Positions 24,321 through 36,782 of a stretch of DNA of 64,000 nt are shown here, one piece after another. The position numbers and the translations under genes were made by a program. Origin of the DNA: Epiperipatus broadwayi (lineage: Eukaryota; Onychophora; Udeonychophora; Euonychophora; Peripatidae); the NCBI GenBank assembly GCA_028023455.1, contig JAQFVV010000274.1, positions 1,051,350 to 1,115,349 of the forward strand. Reading direction: 5' to 3'. The notes below the pieces were generated by a model. That model saw only the letters and a program-made list of their open reading frames with translations, made no database searches and had not been told where the DNA came from. The stretch's first letter is position 1. The number at the start of each line of letters is the position of its first letter.

Positions 24321-25640
24321 ATTGGAGGAATGGAAGAAAAAATTATCTAATTTCATTTATTTCTATTTGTCCAACCCGCTACTAAATATGGGAATATTTC
24401 AGATTTATAAAAAACTCTTTGAATAAAATCTCTCCTTTCAATTCTCCCCCGTATTGGTTTCACAAATTTTCTTAAAAATATATATCAGAATGAGAGAGAA
24501 AGCAGAACATGCAATTGTCTTTATTTTTTTATAGAAAATAATTCAATGTTTCTTTTAATTTATACATAGAAATATAAAAAAAATGACATTCGAGTATATA
24601 TATTAAAATGTTCAATTTTTATGCATTTTATAAGAAAAAAACAATCTTTTTTTATACTCTCTTAAAGTCAATCTGGGTTTTACTAATATATATCTATTTG
24701 TCTAAAACAGATATAGCTTAAGCATTTTATAATTTGATTAAATATAAGAGGGGGTACGGTAGTTATATATGTGTAAATTAAAAATATTAAATCTTCATTA
24801 ACTCTAAGGGTGAACTAGTTAAACAGTGTTTAATTAATATACCTATCTTTTTATATATTTTAATGTTAGAAAAGATGCAAAGTAATTATTTCTAATAGTA
24901 GATATTCTCTCAGTTTCAGAAAGATTTTGAAGTCATATTATTTCATATGTGTATATTTTACCTAAGGTTTTAAAGTTTAATGGTCAGTTGACTGCATTTT
25001 CTCCTATCTTGTTCTACTCGGTGATTTGTGTGGGGGTCTCAGCACTATCCATAGCTCCTGTCATCTTTGATTCATAGGCTAACACTGCTCCGAGATTACC
25101 ACTAAATGATAGTGTATCTTGACCCTTCTTCGAATATTACTATTGGACACAAGCACATATACGCCATCCTGAACTCGGATTGCACCGAGCCGAACGAGTT
25201 CAATTTCTCTAACCCTTGTGTTAGACACGGGGGTGCTATCCAGACCTCAAGTTAGCCATATGTATAAAAAAACTTTGTGCTTTAGAGACTTGCTTCTAAT
25301 CTCATATAATTAAATTACCAAGGACCACAATAATGTTTAATTTCATCATAGATAAAACCTTAACTTTGTAATATGCTCAAAATATTGTTGAGTAAGTCTG
25401 AGAAGTGCCCACTGGGGGGGGGATTTTTCTTTACTTTGTTGTTTAAATGCAGGTTATATTTGAACATGACCTTAATCTATTTGACTAGTTTTCTTTAATC
25501 AATTGTTTTTTTTTTTGTAATTTTACCCTAGAGTTGTTTTTCCTGTATCCCTCCTTTAAAGTAAAGCACCCAGTTATTGATTAATCATAATATTGTTTAA
25601 TTATATTAAGTGGATGTTTCTAAGGCATATCGATACATAT
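24321..25640. other. no gene; unassigned spacer
   Basis: AT-rich, with a more balanced block at about 25000-25260 that I could not assign. It may be part of the stack of insertions inside the LINE. A G run (9 G) lies near 25413. Confidence 0.4.
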
Positions 25641-27761
25641 TGTAACGGTTTGTACCCGGCGTAAACACATATATAGGTGGTATACGTTTATTACGTATTT
25701 CAAATCTAAGTTTCTGCTCTTTTTATTTAAACGAAAATTATGATGCGAACACATATATATATAGTTGGTTCTGCAATGTACTCTTATTACTCGCCCAGCA
25801 TATTTATGGACATCAATTTGACTCCAAGCGCCAATCTTACTTACGAGTAAGAATTATGCTGGAAGAGAACGAGTATCTATTTCTAATGATTAGAGCTTAT
25901 ACCTCTGGCTAGCTCACTCAGGGATAGTGGTCGTTGACCGTGGGAAAGAGGTGGAGGGAACAAATCAAATGCGCACGAAGCGCATAAACGATTCGTTTTA
26001 CTTTCTTACTTTTGTTCCTAATGCTACTCTAAGAAATTAACACTAAACACACATGATTATATTTAAAACACTATTTAATATTTATTAATACAAAAAAATA
26101 ATAAAACCCAATAGAATCATGTAATTAGATATTGGTTTGTGCCCAAATATTTAAATGACCTGCATGCAAATACACACTTGCATAAGTTCATAAATGTAAC
26201 AAACAAAACATATATATCATAGCATGAAAAATAACTGCAATCAGACATTACCTTGTCTATTTAGGCATATAGTTATATAGGGCATTATTTCAACTGTCTC
26301 TATTTACTTTTAACCCCTTTACGCATTATTTTATTAAGATATGTTCTCATTCAAGAGTTTACTATCATTTACGAAAATATTTGAGTTACTTACTTTATCT
26401 CACCCAGGTGTAGATTAATGGTAATTTTCCACTGGCTTCGTGCTGCGATGTTATGAGTAAATGATCTTTCTTTCTTTTGTAGGCTTCCATAAGGCAATCA
26501 ATGGCGTCCGGTGAATGCTGTTCGTTCCATAATTTAGGGAGGCTTCCCTCCTACATGGACAGTGATGATGGTATCTCCGCAGGATGAATGGCAGAGCCCG
26601 GTCTGTTCTGTTCTTCTACCCCAGCCTGTTCGTGATTTTAAGATATATAAACCTGTTTTCTTTTACTAATTTCTTTCGATCCTGCTCGTGGCAGTCACAG
26701 TTCTAGAATCCCTTTCAAAGTTCAGCTTTCCAACTCCAATTAATCATGCTATTGTTCTCTTCTTTTTAATTAAACCACATGGTTTGCAAATAGAAAATCT
26801 TTTCAATAACTTTTCTTTGTTTTTATCTATGTTCAGGAATTTCAATTTTACCTTGAGATCTACACTCGATTGTCCATTGTCTCTTATTTATAACATTTTC
26901 TTTTATTAATTAAAACGGCTTTGTCTCGAGATAGCGATCTGCAACTTTTTGTGTCCTTTCTTTGCAATTAACTTATCTTTTAAAATTTGTAAAATCTTTC
27001 CTTAGTCGACCATCTTGAAATCAATTTCTTTTTAAATTAAAATAGCTTTATTCCATAAGATAGCGATCTATAACTTTCTGAATTCTTTATTTCCAATTAA
27101 CATATCTTTTAGAATTTGTAAAATCTTTCCTTTAGTCATCCATCTTGGAATCAATTTCTTTTTACGAAACTATTACATTTACTCACTCATGCAGCAATAT
27201 AAACACACATATAAACAAAATATAAGAGCACAAACCATATAATCCCCCGTCCCTCTTATGTTTCAATCTATTTTTATTTACTTACTTAAAATATATACAC
27301 ACACGCATACAAAACAACAACGAAAAAAAAATAAACTTAATATTACACTTGATTTGAGTATATATGTATGCTCAGTGGTATCGCCTATGACTTAGAACAG
27401 GGTTTGAAATCAGCTCTGTTATAATATCCATGTCTGTACATGCAAGAAAATAACTGGCAACATTTGTTTTGTTAATTATTTCTTCAAATTGTCATTTCTT
27501 TTAACTGAACAATAAACTTTGATTCACTAATCTCATCAATATCTTGTCTGTGTCAATATAGACTAAACCTGATTTTTCTTTTGTTAAAATTCCCCTTTAG
27601 GATCACAATTCTCCCTGACCACTGGGCATACATGAAGAAAAAATTCTAGTGAGGTTTGGGAAGTCGCTTAGTAGTAATCTGGAGGAGTAGGTGAGGTTCG
27701 AACCCCCTCTACCTGCATCTCTAGATTAGGTTAAAGCAGCTCTATTTTTCATACCATTACA
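25641..27761 (+). mobile_element. possible LTR-like element, 2.1 kb
   Basis: Begins TGTAACGG and ends CCATTACA, an 8-bp near-perfect inverted pair. A TATA-like GATATATAAACC lies near 26641. The LINE reading resumes right after the end. The flanking bases do not form a target duplication (ATAT before, CATG after), so the boundaries could be coincidental. No coding domain. A motif like a tRNA B box (GGTTCGAACCC) at about 27696 lies within it without a supporting tRNA fold. Confidence 0.3.
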
Positions 27762-29649
27762 CATGCTTACCAAAATTCATGACTATTATGCTGAAAAGTT
27801 CCAACCTCCAGGAACAGTGATTACTAGAGAAACTTTTTATGTAGAGAAATCACCAACACAAAATTACGTAAAGTAGCATTATTCAAAGGATTAAAATGAT
27901 GCCTGAGAAGACGCATCCTGGTTGGCATGAAATTCCCAGATACCTCTTACTTCATCTGAGTGCATTTACAGCACCCTTTATAACAGAAATGACTGATTTG
28001 TTGGCTGATTGCAGCCGGGAACTTCTAAGAATCAGCCCAATAGCTTGATCCCCTTAGTCAAGAAGCTGGAGGGCTCTTGGGACCTGGGTAATTTTAGGCA
28101 TATATCAATGATCCCTCTACTGATATAGTCGAGGGCCTGATTAAGGTTGATATTCAAGATAACATCTTAGCCCAACTGTCTACCTATCAGTTTGCCAAGA
28201 GGAGAAGTCAACGGCTGATACTGTAAGTCAATTTCGCCTCCTGGTAGATCACGTACAAACGAAAAAGATGTCTCACCTAGTCGCAGTTCAGCTCCACTTT
28301 GCTGCAAACTTTGATTGTGTCAGAGTTGACATACTCCTGAGGATTTTGGAGGGACACAAAGTGCCCCAGGCATACCTCCAGATCTTCAAAATCATGAAGT
28401 GATTCTCTCTCTGGATGGATGAGTCACTCCAGGTTTTCAACCATGTCTCCATTCCTCAGGGCTCACCTTACAGCTTATGTGAATCCCTTCCTGTTAAGCA
28501 TCAAGGCCTTTGCTAAAGTAGAACATCCATCACATTACCTATGAGGATGACAAGGTAGTATTTCTCTCTTCACAGGCAGAGTTTACAAAGTTGGAGGAGC
28601 TCTCGGACCGATTTGAATTAGAATTTGGTCTAAGGGTCAATGAAAAGAAATCTGCCATATGGTCTATTAAGACTGGAAAGCAAATTTCTGGCAGGCTTAA
28701 GGCTCCTCCTCAGAATTTCCTGGGATACCATCTAGCTTTCCCCCTTTTAAAATGAGAAATCGAAGATGTTTTATTAATTAAAATAGAGAAATTTGTCACT
28801 TCCCTGGGAAAAATCTACTTATCTCTACTTGGGAAAGTAGTATATTGATGAATGCAGTCATGCTTCCAAAAATAACATATTTCCTTGCAGGTTTTTTCCA
28901 ATGAAAGCCTTCATAAAAAATGTAGAAACCAAATGTAGGAAATTATGTTGGAGGGGAAAGGTTCCTGTCATCAGCCTAAGTCTCCTGCAAAGACCTAGAC
29001 AATAAAATGGATTAGGCCTACACTAGATTAGGACATTTTTAGTGCAAAGCATGCACAGTATTTTATGCAAACTGTATTGATAATCCAGAGATAGAAGGTC
29101 CAATCCCATCTTAAGAAATTATTTCTATGGATCGGCCACCTCCCAAAATGGGTAAACTTTGGATCCAACATAGGATGAAACTGGCACTGGATAATTTCAA
29201 GACCAGTGTCACCTCAACACTATTTTAAAATAAGATGAATTATTGGAGCACATATAATGCTATAAATCTTAACAAGCCAAATATTGAAAATATACCTCCA
29301 ATTGGGATTCTAAGATTCTCGAGGATGATAAAGCGACTAAAATTGGAGCCTAGATTTGTTTAATTTTCTCATCAGGGTCAATATCAGGGCCTTGCCTATG
29401 GCTACCTTCTTGCACTATCAACCGAGCTATGGATGGATCCTATCTGTTCAATGTGTAAAAAATGAGGAAACAGTGGAACAAAAATTGGAAGAATGTGAAA
29501 CATGGATTAATTTGCTCAACACTTTAAAGTCATTGATTGCAAACAATGAGCCTGCCTGTGTGGATTTAATTAAGGCCTTCAAGAAAGGTTATTTTGGATG
29601 GATTAGACTTGCAACATTTATTAACTTTAGTATTTGGACTCAGGAATAA
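27762..29649 (+). pseudogene. LINE ORF2, reverse transcriptase and C-terminal part
   Basis: Broken plus-strand translation in the order of an L1/Tx1-type RT. IHDYYAEKFQPP is followed by HPGWHEIP...LHLSAFTAPFITEM, then IPLVKKLEGSWDLGNFR (the LGNWRPIS region). YEDDKVVF at 28540-28563 corresponds to the catalytic YADD box with Ala changed to Glu, and VNEKKSAIWS follows. Then come LCWRGKVPVISLSLLQ and, in 29356-29649, IRALPMATFL...CVKNEETVEQKLEEC, the Cys-rich C-terminal segment. It is probably the continuation of the ORF2 that stops at 17274. Stops, frameshifts and the altered catalytic box show it is dead. Confidence 0.7.
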
Positions 29650-30690
29650 AATAGACTGCTTTTTGAAAAAGGTACGAACATTGGCCCATTAAAAATGATT
29701 TTGGAATCATTACAAGAATTCAAAGCTAATAATAAGAAATTCTGCTAGAGATGGTTGACAGACCAAACATGGTGGTTAATAAATTTAAGACAATGATAAA
29801 TACCGAAAGTAGTTAAGTAATAAAACTGCACCCAGAGATAGTATAAAATGGATTTAGTAATAAAACTTAATGAAGTTATTTAATCTAGAAACTGAACTAT
29901 TACATTAAGATGGATGTTACAAGAGAAATGACAAGCAGACAAGGAAAGATATACAATTGGTGAATTATATTACCGAGCAAGAAATTTTTTTTGTTGTTTG
30001 TTGTAAAATTATACATTTTACTACATTGTTCTATTTATTGTAGTTTCTTTTTAAATGTTATAGTGCTTAATTAATAAAATATTGAGAGATGTGTTGCAGT
30101 TTGAAGTTAGGTTACATCTATGATTTTGTCTTGAAGAATTGAACAGCCATGTTATAAAAAGATGTAAAAATTCAACTTTGATAAGTTTAAAACAAATCAA
30201 GTATAAATTAAAATTTGTTCATCTAGAGAAAGGAGATTATATGGATAAGAATTTAACTGAAATGTGTATAATATTTTGTCCAAACAGTTGATATGACCCA
30301 TAAAGGAAATACTAGATTTAATGTATTACTCAATGTTATGCAATTCCATGGTTGTGCTATGTATTGTAATTGAAATTTTGTATTCGATATGAATATTTTG
30401 CAAATCCATTTTGGGTGTGAATAAATGTTCAATTTTGAAACTATTATATGGGAAGAGTTAAATATTATTAATTCATAATGTGACATTTCTGCTATGTTTC
30501 ACAAAATATAATATCCTATAGAAAAATACAATTTAAATCGTAAATGATACATAAGAGATTTAAATTATGATATAAAAATAAATACTAATACAAGGTTATG
30601 GAATGAAAGTTCATAATAGTCCATCAATTTAATTACTTAAAATACATAAATTAGTGGCTTATTGATTGTATAAGATTTGATGCTTATACT
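29650..30690. other. no gene; probable LINE 3' region and spacer
   Basis: AT-rich without a recognisable domain. The first few hundred bases may be LINE 3' UTR, but no poly(A) tail or target duplication was identified. A minus-strand frame at 30253-30486 has no motif. Confidence 0.4.
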
Positions 30691-30699
30691 ATTAAATCC

Positions 30700-32240
30700 T
30701 CATTTAAATGTATTGATAAAAGTAAGGCTGAATTTAAACAGAATTTCAAAATAGAGATCAAAGTAGCATCACTAGATATAACTGAGCTTTATGGCTCCAT
30801 CAATCTGAAACATTCTATTAATATAATCAAAACTAAATTAATAAAGAATGATTATCCACAAACACTCATTAGGTTTATCGCTGAATTTCTGGTATACCCT
30901 GGATAATATTATGGTGGTATTTGATGGTAAATGATTCCACATGAGATGGATGGTGGATAAGACTACCAATGAGTGGAATCATTTCTAGAATACTTCTCAG
31001 GTATTACAAAAAACAAACTATCCAAATACTACTACTCAGAACCTAAAGTATTACACATGCTATGTAGATGACTTGTTCATTGCTGCACTGGAGAGCATAA
31101 CAGTAAACATTCAAGATGAACTCCAAGCACATACAAAGTTAACATTGAATGGAATATGGGAAGATCCAAAACAAGAAATTAAGTAGTTGGACAAACAAGT
31201 GCAAAGAGATGTTATACAAATTAATTGCTGCATTATCATCAAGCCACTAGCGATGTTATGAGGCTATACATACCTAACTTTAAACTCACCAAAAACAAAT
31301 TAGCAAGCCTGGCATCATTCCTATTTATAAACCTTCACCTCTGTAAATTTGAATCTGACTGCAAAGATAACTTAATGCACTACCTAAAAGACTTGATGAA
31401 CACTGGATTTAAACAAGAAGCTATTAACAGGCAAGTCAAACAATTTTACAATAAACTAATATCTAATCTAGCCAAAGATGATAAAACCACGTATACTATT
31501 ACTATATATTCCATCTAAAAAAATCATCAAAACATTCACAAAAGCTTTTAATACAGGCTTTCACACACCACAGGCCACTAACAGATTAATCAACAATTCA
31601 AAAGACAGAATAGCACCTGACCAAATGCCTCAGGCAGTTTACAAAATCACATGCCCCAGGAAAACTCGTGCAGCAATCATCATGAGTATTGCAACACAGA
31701 TACACATTGTAACAGTAGCCAGGATTAAACCCTGTTACAATGGAGTGAAATAATATCCACTGACAGCCCTGGATAAAAGTAGTTCCTATAAATTGGCTCA
31801 ATATGTTGGACTAATATTATAAACGAGAGTGGAAAAAAACTTCAGTAAAATCTTACAGAAGAAATTTAAACTGGGATTTAGAACCCCTCCAAACACCAAT
31901 AGACTTATTAATAATACTAAAAATAAAAGAAACATTGAAGAAACCCTCCAGGTAGTTTATAGAATTGTATGCCCTCAAATAGGGTGTGATTCGATTCGTG
32001 CCGCAGTGGGCAATAGATTGGCTCAGTACAAAATACGTATATACAAGAACAATAACTAAAAAAGAAGGCAGCTCTGTATTTGCTGACCAACAGCAGGAGC
32101 TCAACCACAGATTTGAGCTTTCCAAGGCTGATATTTTATGTATGGAAAGAAACGATATCAAAAAAAAGGTTAAGGAAGTTTGTTTCATCCCCAGCGATGC
32201 CAAATCAATAAACAGAAGACACTTGTTTCACCATTTTTAA
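30700..32240 (+). pseudogene. Penelope-like element remnant (RT plus GIY-YIG region)
   Basis: In order on the plus strand: KVASLDITELYGSINLKHSI (RT motif A, usually SFDVxSLFTxIP), PQTLIRFIAEF, and CYVDDLFIA with the catalytic YVDD at 31061-31072. The RT thumb and connector follow, then a GIY-YIG-type region VYKITCP...IATQ (31600-31720). A second, similar linker plus VYRIVCPQIGCDS...GNRLAQYK follows at 31838-32055, and then an ERNDIKKKVKE tail. RT followed by GIY-YIG is diagnostic for Penelope-like retroelements. The duplicated segment has a period of about 305 bp. The N-terminus is missing and frames are broken. Confidence 0.7.
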
Positions 32241-32525
32241 AAAATGGATGATATAGGAGGCAATTTGCATACATTTGCATGTAACTAATAATCTGAAAAG
32301 ACTAAGAATATGGAGCAACAAGGGCTCTGAAAGCGCTAAGTCTGTAAATCAGAATATATACAAAAGCCTACAAATTATTACATAAAGTTTCACCGCACGT
32401 TATTATTAATTTATAACATTTAGAAATATATTGTTATAAAAAGTACTAATTGAGAGGTACAATTATAGACAAATATATTATTTTTTTTATTATTACTTGT
32501 TTTAAATGTACATTTTTGTTTTATC
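32241..32525. other. short spacer, no feature seen
   Basis: AT-rich; nothing recognised. Confidence 0.4.
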
Positions 32526-32658
32526 ATATGTCCTATTTTTTTTCCATATGTCATAGCATCGGCCAGGATGTGAACCCACAACCGTCTGCAACCAACTACT
32601 TGCTTGCAAAACAGCTGCGATGAGCTCTCGGCTAACAATGCTTGATATGTCCTATTTT
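32526..32658 (-). mobile_element. tRNA-like retroposon (SINE head or retro-tRNA pseudogene)
   Basis: A perfect 14-bp direct repeat ATATGTCCTATTTT (32526-32539 and 32645-32658) brackets 105 bp. On the minus strand this begins with CAAGCATTG, contains TTAGCCGAGAGCTCATCGCA (A-box-like) and GTGGGTTCACATCCTGG (B-box-like), then CGATGCT, and ends in an A-rich tail. AGCATTG (32636-32642) and CGATGCT can form a 7-bp acceptor-like stem with one G-U. A long variable-arm-like insert suggests a Ser/Leu-type ancestor. The anticodon stem is poor, so a functional tRNA is unlikely. Confidence 0.6.
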
Positions 32659-35600
32659 AAAGAGGGTAATGAACAGACTTTGCTATATATGCCTCTAGGC
32701 AATTCTTTGTTATATGTTATAGTACTTAGCTTCTCTAAATTCCAAGAAATCATAGTTGAATGTACCATGAACAAAGAAACCAAAACTAAAAATGTTAAAA
32801 GCATTCCAGAGAAAGAAAGATAGATAGAAATGCTGATAAACTGATTTAGGAGATCAAAAAAAATAATAAATTAATTAGAAAGTCGCAGCCATAGAGAATA
32901 AAAGACATTTTGAAAAAAAAATACATGCACTTTTTTTGGTATTAATTTGCATGGCTATGCTCTCATTGCTCTAATGAACCACTGAAATTCACTGAAGTAA
33001 ACAAATTGGAAAGAAAATGTCTCTTTGATATCAACTTATTGAAAATGTCTATGATCTTAATGATGGAGTAAAAACTAGATACATGTAGAGCTATCACTCC
33101 ATGCTCTAAGTATATAGCTTTTCCTGCTCACTGCTTCCCATGTGAGAACGTAAAGGATTTTACAGATCCACAGCCAAAAATCATCCAGAGAGGAAATAAA
33201 AAATGTTGAACCTCAGATGCTGATCAAACTTCCATTAACATATTTGTTAATCACCATCATCATTATTCTTTGTTTCCAGGTTAATGCCACTAAATATATG
33301 CTCATTCCAGACTTATGCCAATAGCAGACATTTTCCTTTCTTCAAGCAAAAAAAAATTTCTTCTTTTGGATCACTAATTCAGAATGACATAAGCTTATAT
33401 GGAAGCAGACATATTTTTATTAAAATCTCAGGTTCCCGAAGGTAAATATAATTTTCTTTTCATTAAGTGAACTTAGAATTGCACATCATTATCCTCAAAA
33501 ATGCATATTCATTGTTAAAAATATTTATTAAACTGTAGTGTATAACTGTATTCTTTTACATTCTACTCCATATTTATATTATCTATTACCTTTAATAAAA
33601 TTTTTTTTTTTATGTTAGATTTTGATATGTGAATTATATTTTTTTATGAACATCTATTTTAATAAAATACGAAGGAATAAAAATGTGTATTTACTTTGAA
33701 ATTGTTATCATTTACTGAACATTAGTGAATAGATTTATCATTTATACTTTCCAATTTCTCTTTTCCTACCAACATACCTAACAAAACTAGCTAAATAGTC
33801 CTATATGGGTAGGCACCTATATTAAATATATTTAAAACTCGAACCTTAAGTTCAATGAAGAAATTTTATTGCTTATTAATGGAATGAATAGTCAGAGGAG
33901 GGGAAGTCAAAGCCACTAATTTTAAATTATACACTACCTAGTTTGGGAGACATAGAAAGAGGGGAAATAGATCGTTCCAATACACAAATTCCACCATATA
34001 ATCCTTTCATCCAATATGTTTCCTCTCAGCCCTGACTGAACTAGCTAGGGTCAGGCATCCAATTAGATATTTTAAGATCATTTAGTATTAATAATAGGGA
34101 AATTATAAACTCTTGCAGCATTAGTGAGATTGGTGCTTGAGGTCAGTCGCTACCTGATGCTCATAAAAATACCTATTCTGGAGGATTGTTTTACTGATGG
34201 AATAATGGCTACTGCAGAAAATTCCTAACTCACATCCTTATATAAGATATGAGCATGATATATATATATATAAGTTTTACTTATAAAATTTCCTAAAAAA
34301 AAAAAGATTCATATTTGAATTCGATACAGTAGACAGTGTTCAAATCCTACCTACAAGTGTTATGGTGACTAAACAGCCATAGTTTTATATTCATTATCAT
34401 GTGTGGTTCACATATCTTTTTTAAACATATATATTTTGTGCAGACATGGTAATTAATACTTAGGGTCAACTGTTATTAAGTATATAACAAAGCACATCAA
34501 ATCTGAGGTTAGCTCGATATTTTTTAACCATCAAAAATCCACAGGCCACATGTTTGAACCCTCTGTAGCAGAAATAGAATGCACCAACCACCAAAACAAC
34601 AAATGCAAAATAAAGGAGATGTGATATATAGCAGACAACCCCAGTGCCATCAATAGGAGAGAATCTTGCTACTCTATTTGTAAAAAATGGGCAGTGTGAA
34701 TTATTTGTATATACTGAGATTATATATTGTGAGAGTACCATATGAGCCTCACCTAAAACAATTTGCGTTTCTTTGTGAATTTAACTGTGCCTATATCGAA
34801 TCAACAGATATAAATAACTTACACCTATCTTAAGCTTTTCATATATCAGCTATATACATAAACTAGTTAGTATTAAAAGAATAATTCTAAAAATGAATAA
34901 TTCTAATTTGTTTATACACACGCATAAATAAATGTTTCTAACAAATAGTATTTTTTTTTATTAACTAAAACTTGACATTTGATAAAGCCTTAAGTCAACA
35001 TTGCATTTTTATCAGTTGAAACAAAGGAAATAAACGTTTGGGGTTCATTACAAATTGTATATGTTAAACAATAGAGAGCGTGAGCATGATTATGTGATAT
35101 GCTCGCAGAAATTAATCCAGTATAAAAATGAACTAATATTGTTATAACAATAATCTTCTATTTAGTTATGAAGGCAAGAACTACATCTGTAAATTTAAAT
35201 GTGTTCGAATTTAGAACACATTTAAGAAAAAAAAAGAAGATTCATTATTTTTAAAACTGTCTTCGAGTAATTAATTTACTTACTCTTAATATTATAAAAA
35301 ACTATAAAAAATAATCATTGAAATTGACATGGTTATAAAAGTTATCAACATCGTCAAAATGAGTTTACAAAATATATATTTAAGACAAAAATTTACAAAG
35401 ATGTTCTCTGGCTAGACAATTTATACCAGGAATTTCTGCTGATGTTTTAAACCTGAACATGTAAACGTATTTCTACTTAATGCCTAAAGTATAATCATCG
35501 TAATTCCCATTTAAAAAGCTGCCTTAATAATGGAGTATTATATTGAAGAATATGTTAAATATTTTACTACGCAAATATTTAAAAGAATGAATATGTGGAT

Positions 35601-36389
35601 TGCCTCTTCGAAAAATGACCAATGAACTTTATGCTTCAACATTCATCATCATTTTATTTCGTCTAAGGAGGGATATAAAACCATTATTCTTTCTCGGATT
35701 ACTTCATTGTGTATTTTAATAACTATTAAACTTTATTTCCTTTGTGGATAACTATATTTACGTGGAAAAATTACTTTGTATATTAAATTGGAGAAATGAT
35801 AAGATGAACATTTTATTTTTATTTATTTAATAAAATTTAGATGTTGATATTTTGATATATATACTCTGATGAAGTGACGGCTGACTAAGGTAAAAGTTTT
35901 TAAATTATTTCAATTTGGAAGTTTTATTATATTCCAAATTAAATCTTACCTGACAATTAACATAATTTCTTTTTAAACATACATAACTAATATCAGAATA
36001 CATTCTATTATTAATCTAGTGTGAATGGATGTTACCTTATATAGGCATATAACACACACTGAATCATTTTAATGACACAATATGTAGATTTATAATGTAT
36101 GGTGGTATTATTTATTATACACATGATTTTAAATTATATATATGTAAATAATTACATTTTTTTTTCTGAATGTTAAATAGTTTATTATTGTATTTAAATA
36201 TAAGCACAGATTATATTTCTAAATTTTAATATTTTTATTATTTATGTGATAATATTTTTGTTTCTATTACGGATTAAAATGTGTTAAACTTGATTTTAAA
36301 ATTAAACAGGTCTCGTTTGTTTATTTTATTTAGTCGTTTTATAAAACCAATAATTATAAATATACATACTCACGCATATATATATATAT
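32659..36389. other. no gene; AT-rich spacer with one LTR-like promoter
   Basis: No domain recognised on either strand. A minus-strand 91-codon frame at 34466-34741 is hydrophobic but has no known motif and no conserved context. GGGATATAAAACCATT near 35672 looks like an LTR-type TATA box. No element ends could be fixed. Short TA tracts occur at about 34258-34273. Confidence 0.4.
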
Positions 36390-36778
36390 TGAATCAACTT
36401 AGTGATTTAATATATATAAAAAAGTTATATATAGCTTATATTAAATTTATCATTACTATGGGATATTTGTGGAAATGCCTGAAGAGAGTCAATTGCGATT
36501 TCTACTCTGAGCTCGAATCCCGAGAGTAACGAGGTTATTAATAGAGGAGTGGATTGGATTATATTTTAAATCACATCATCCATGGCATTCTATAAAAAGA
36601 CTCAAAGTCCGACTATAGTTAGATGCGACTTTATCGAGTCCTGAAAAGGATCGACCCGTTATAATATACGATTAACAAGCACTTTCATTAGACTATGAAT
36701 ATGGGAACTAGACATTGCTAAAAGTGCTTCACAATTATATATTTTTACTATAGCTTCATTTATTTGTGTTTTAGCACA
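36390..36778 (+). repeat. short LTR-like repeat related to sequence at 44.1-44.3 kb
   Basis: Starts TGAATC after ATAT and ends TAGCACA before ATAT. Within it, 36478-36665 resembles 44090-44320: both have AGAGAGTC, then an AATG/TTGCGA(A)TT block, then a TTCGAAT-like box, and later AGTTAGATGC. A TATA-like CTATAAAAAGAC is at about 36590 and is altered in the second copy. Boundaries are uncertain because the flanks are AT repeats. Confidence 0.3.
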
Positions 36779-36782
36779 ATAT

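Noticed and set aside
27640-27720. GGTTCGAACCC, B-box of a tRNA or SINE
   Set aside because: The T-stem does not pair and no acceptor stem or retroposon target duplication was found.
34466-34741. Minus-strand 91-codon hydrophobic frame
   Set aside because: No recognisable domain, no promoter or neighbouring exon, and composition typical for AT-rich non-coding DNA.
35876-35882. CTGATGA, possible hammerhead ribozyme core
   Set aside because: No GAAA box and no flanking stems in register; a chance match in a long window.
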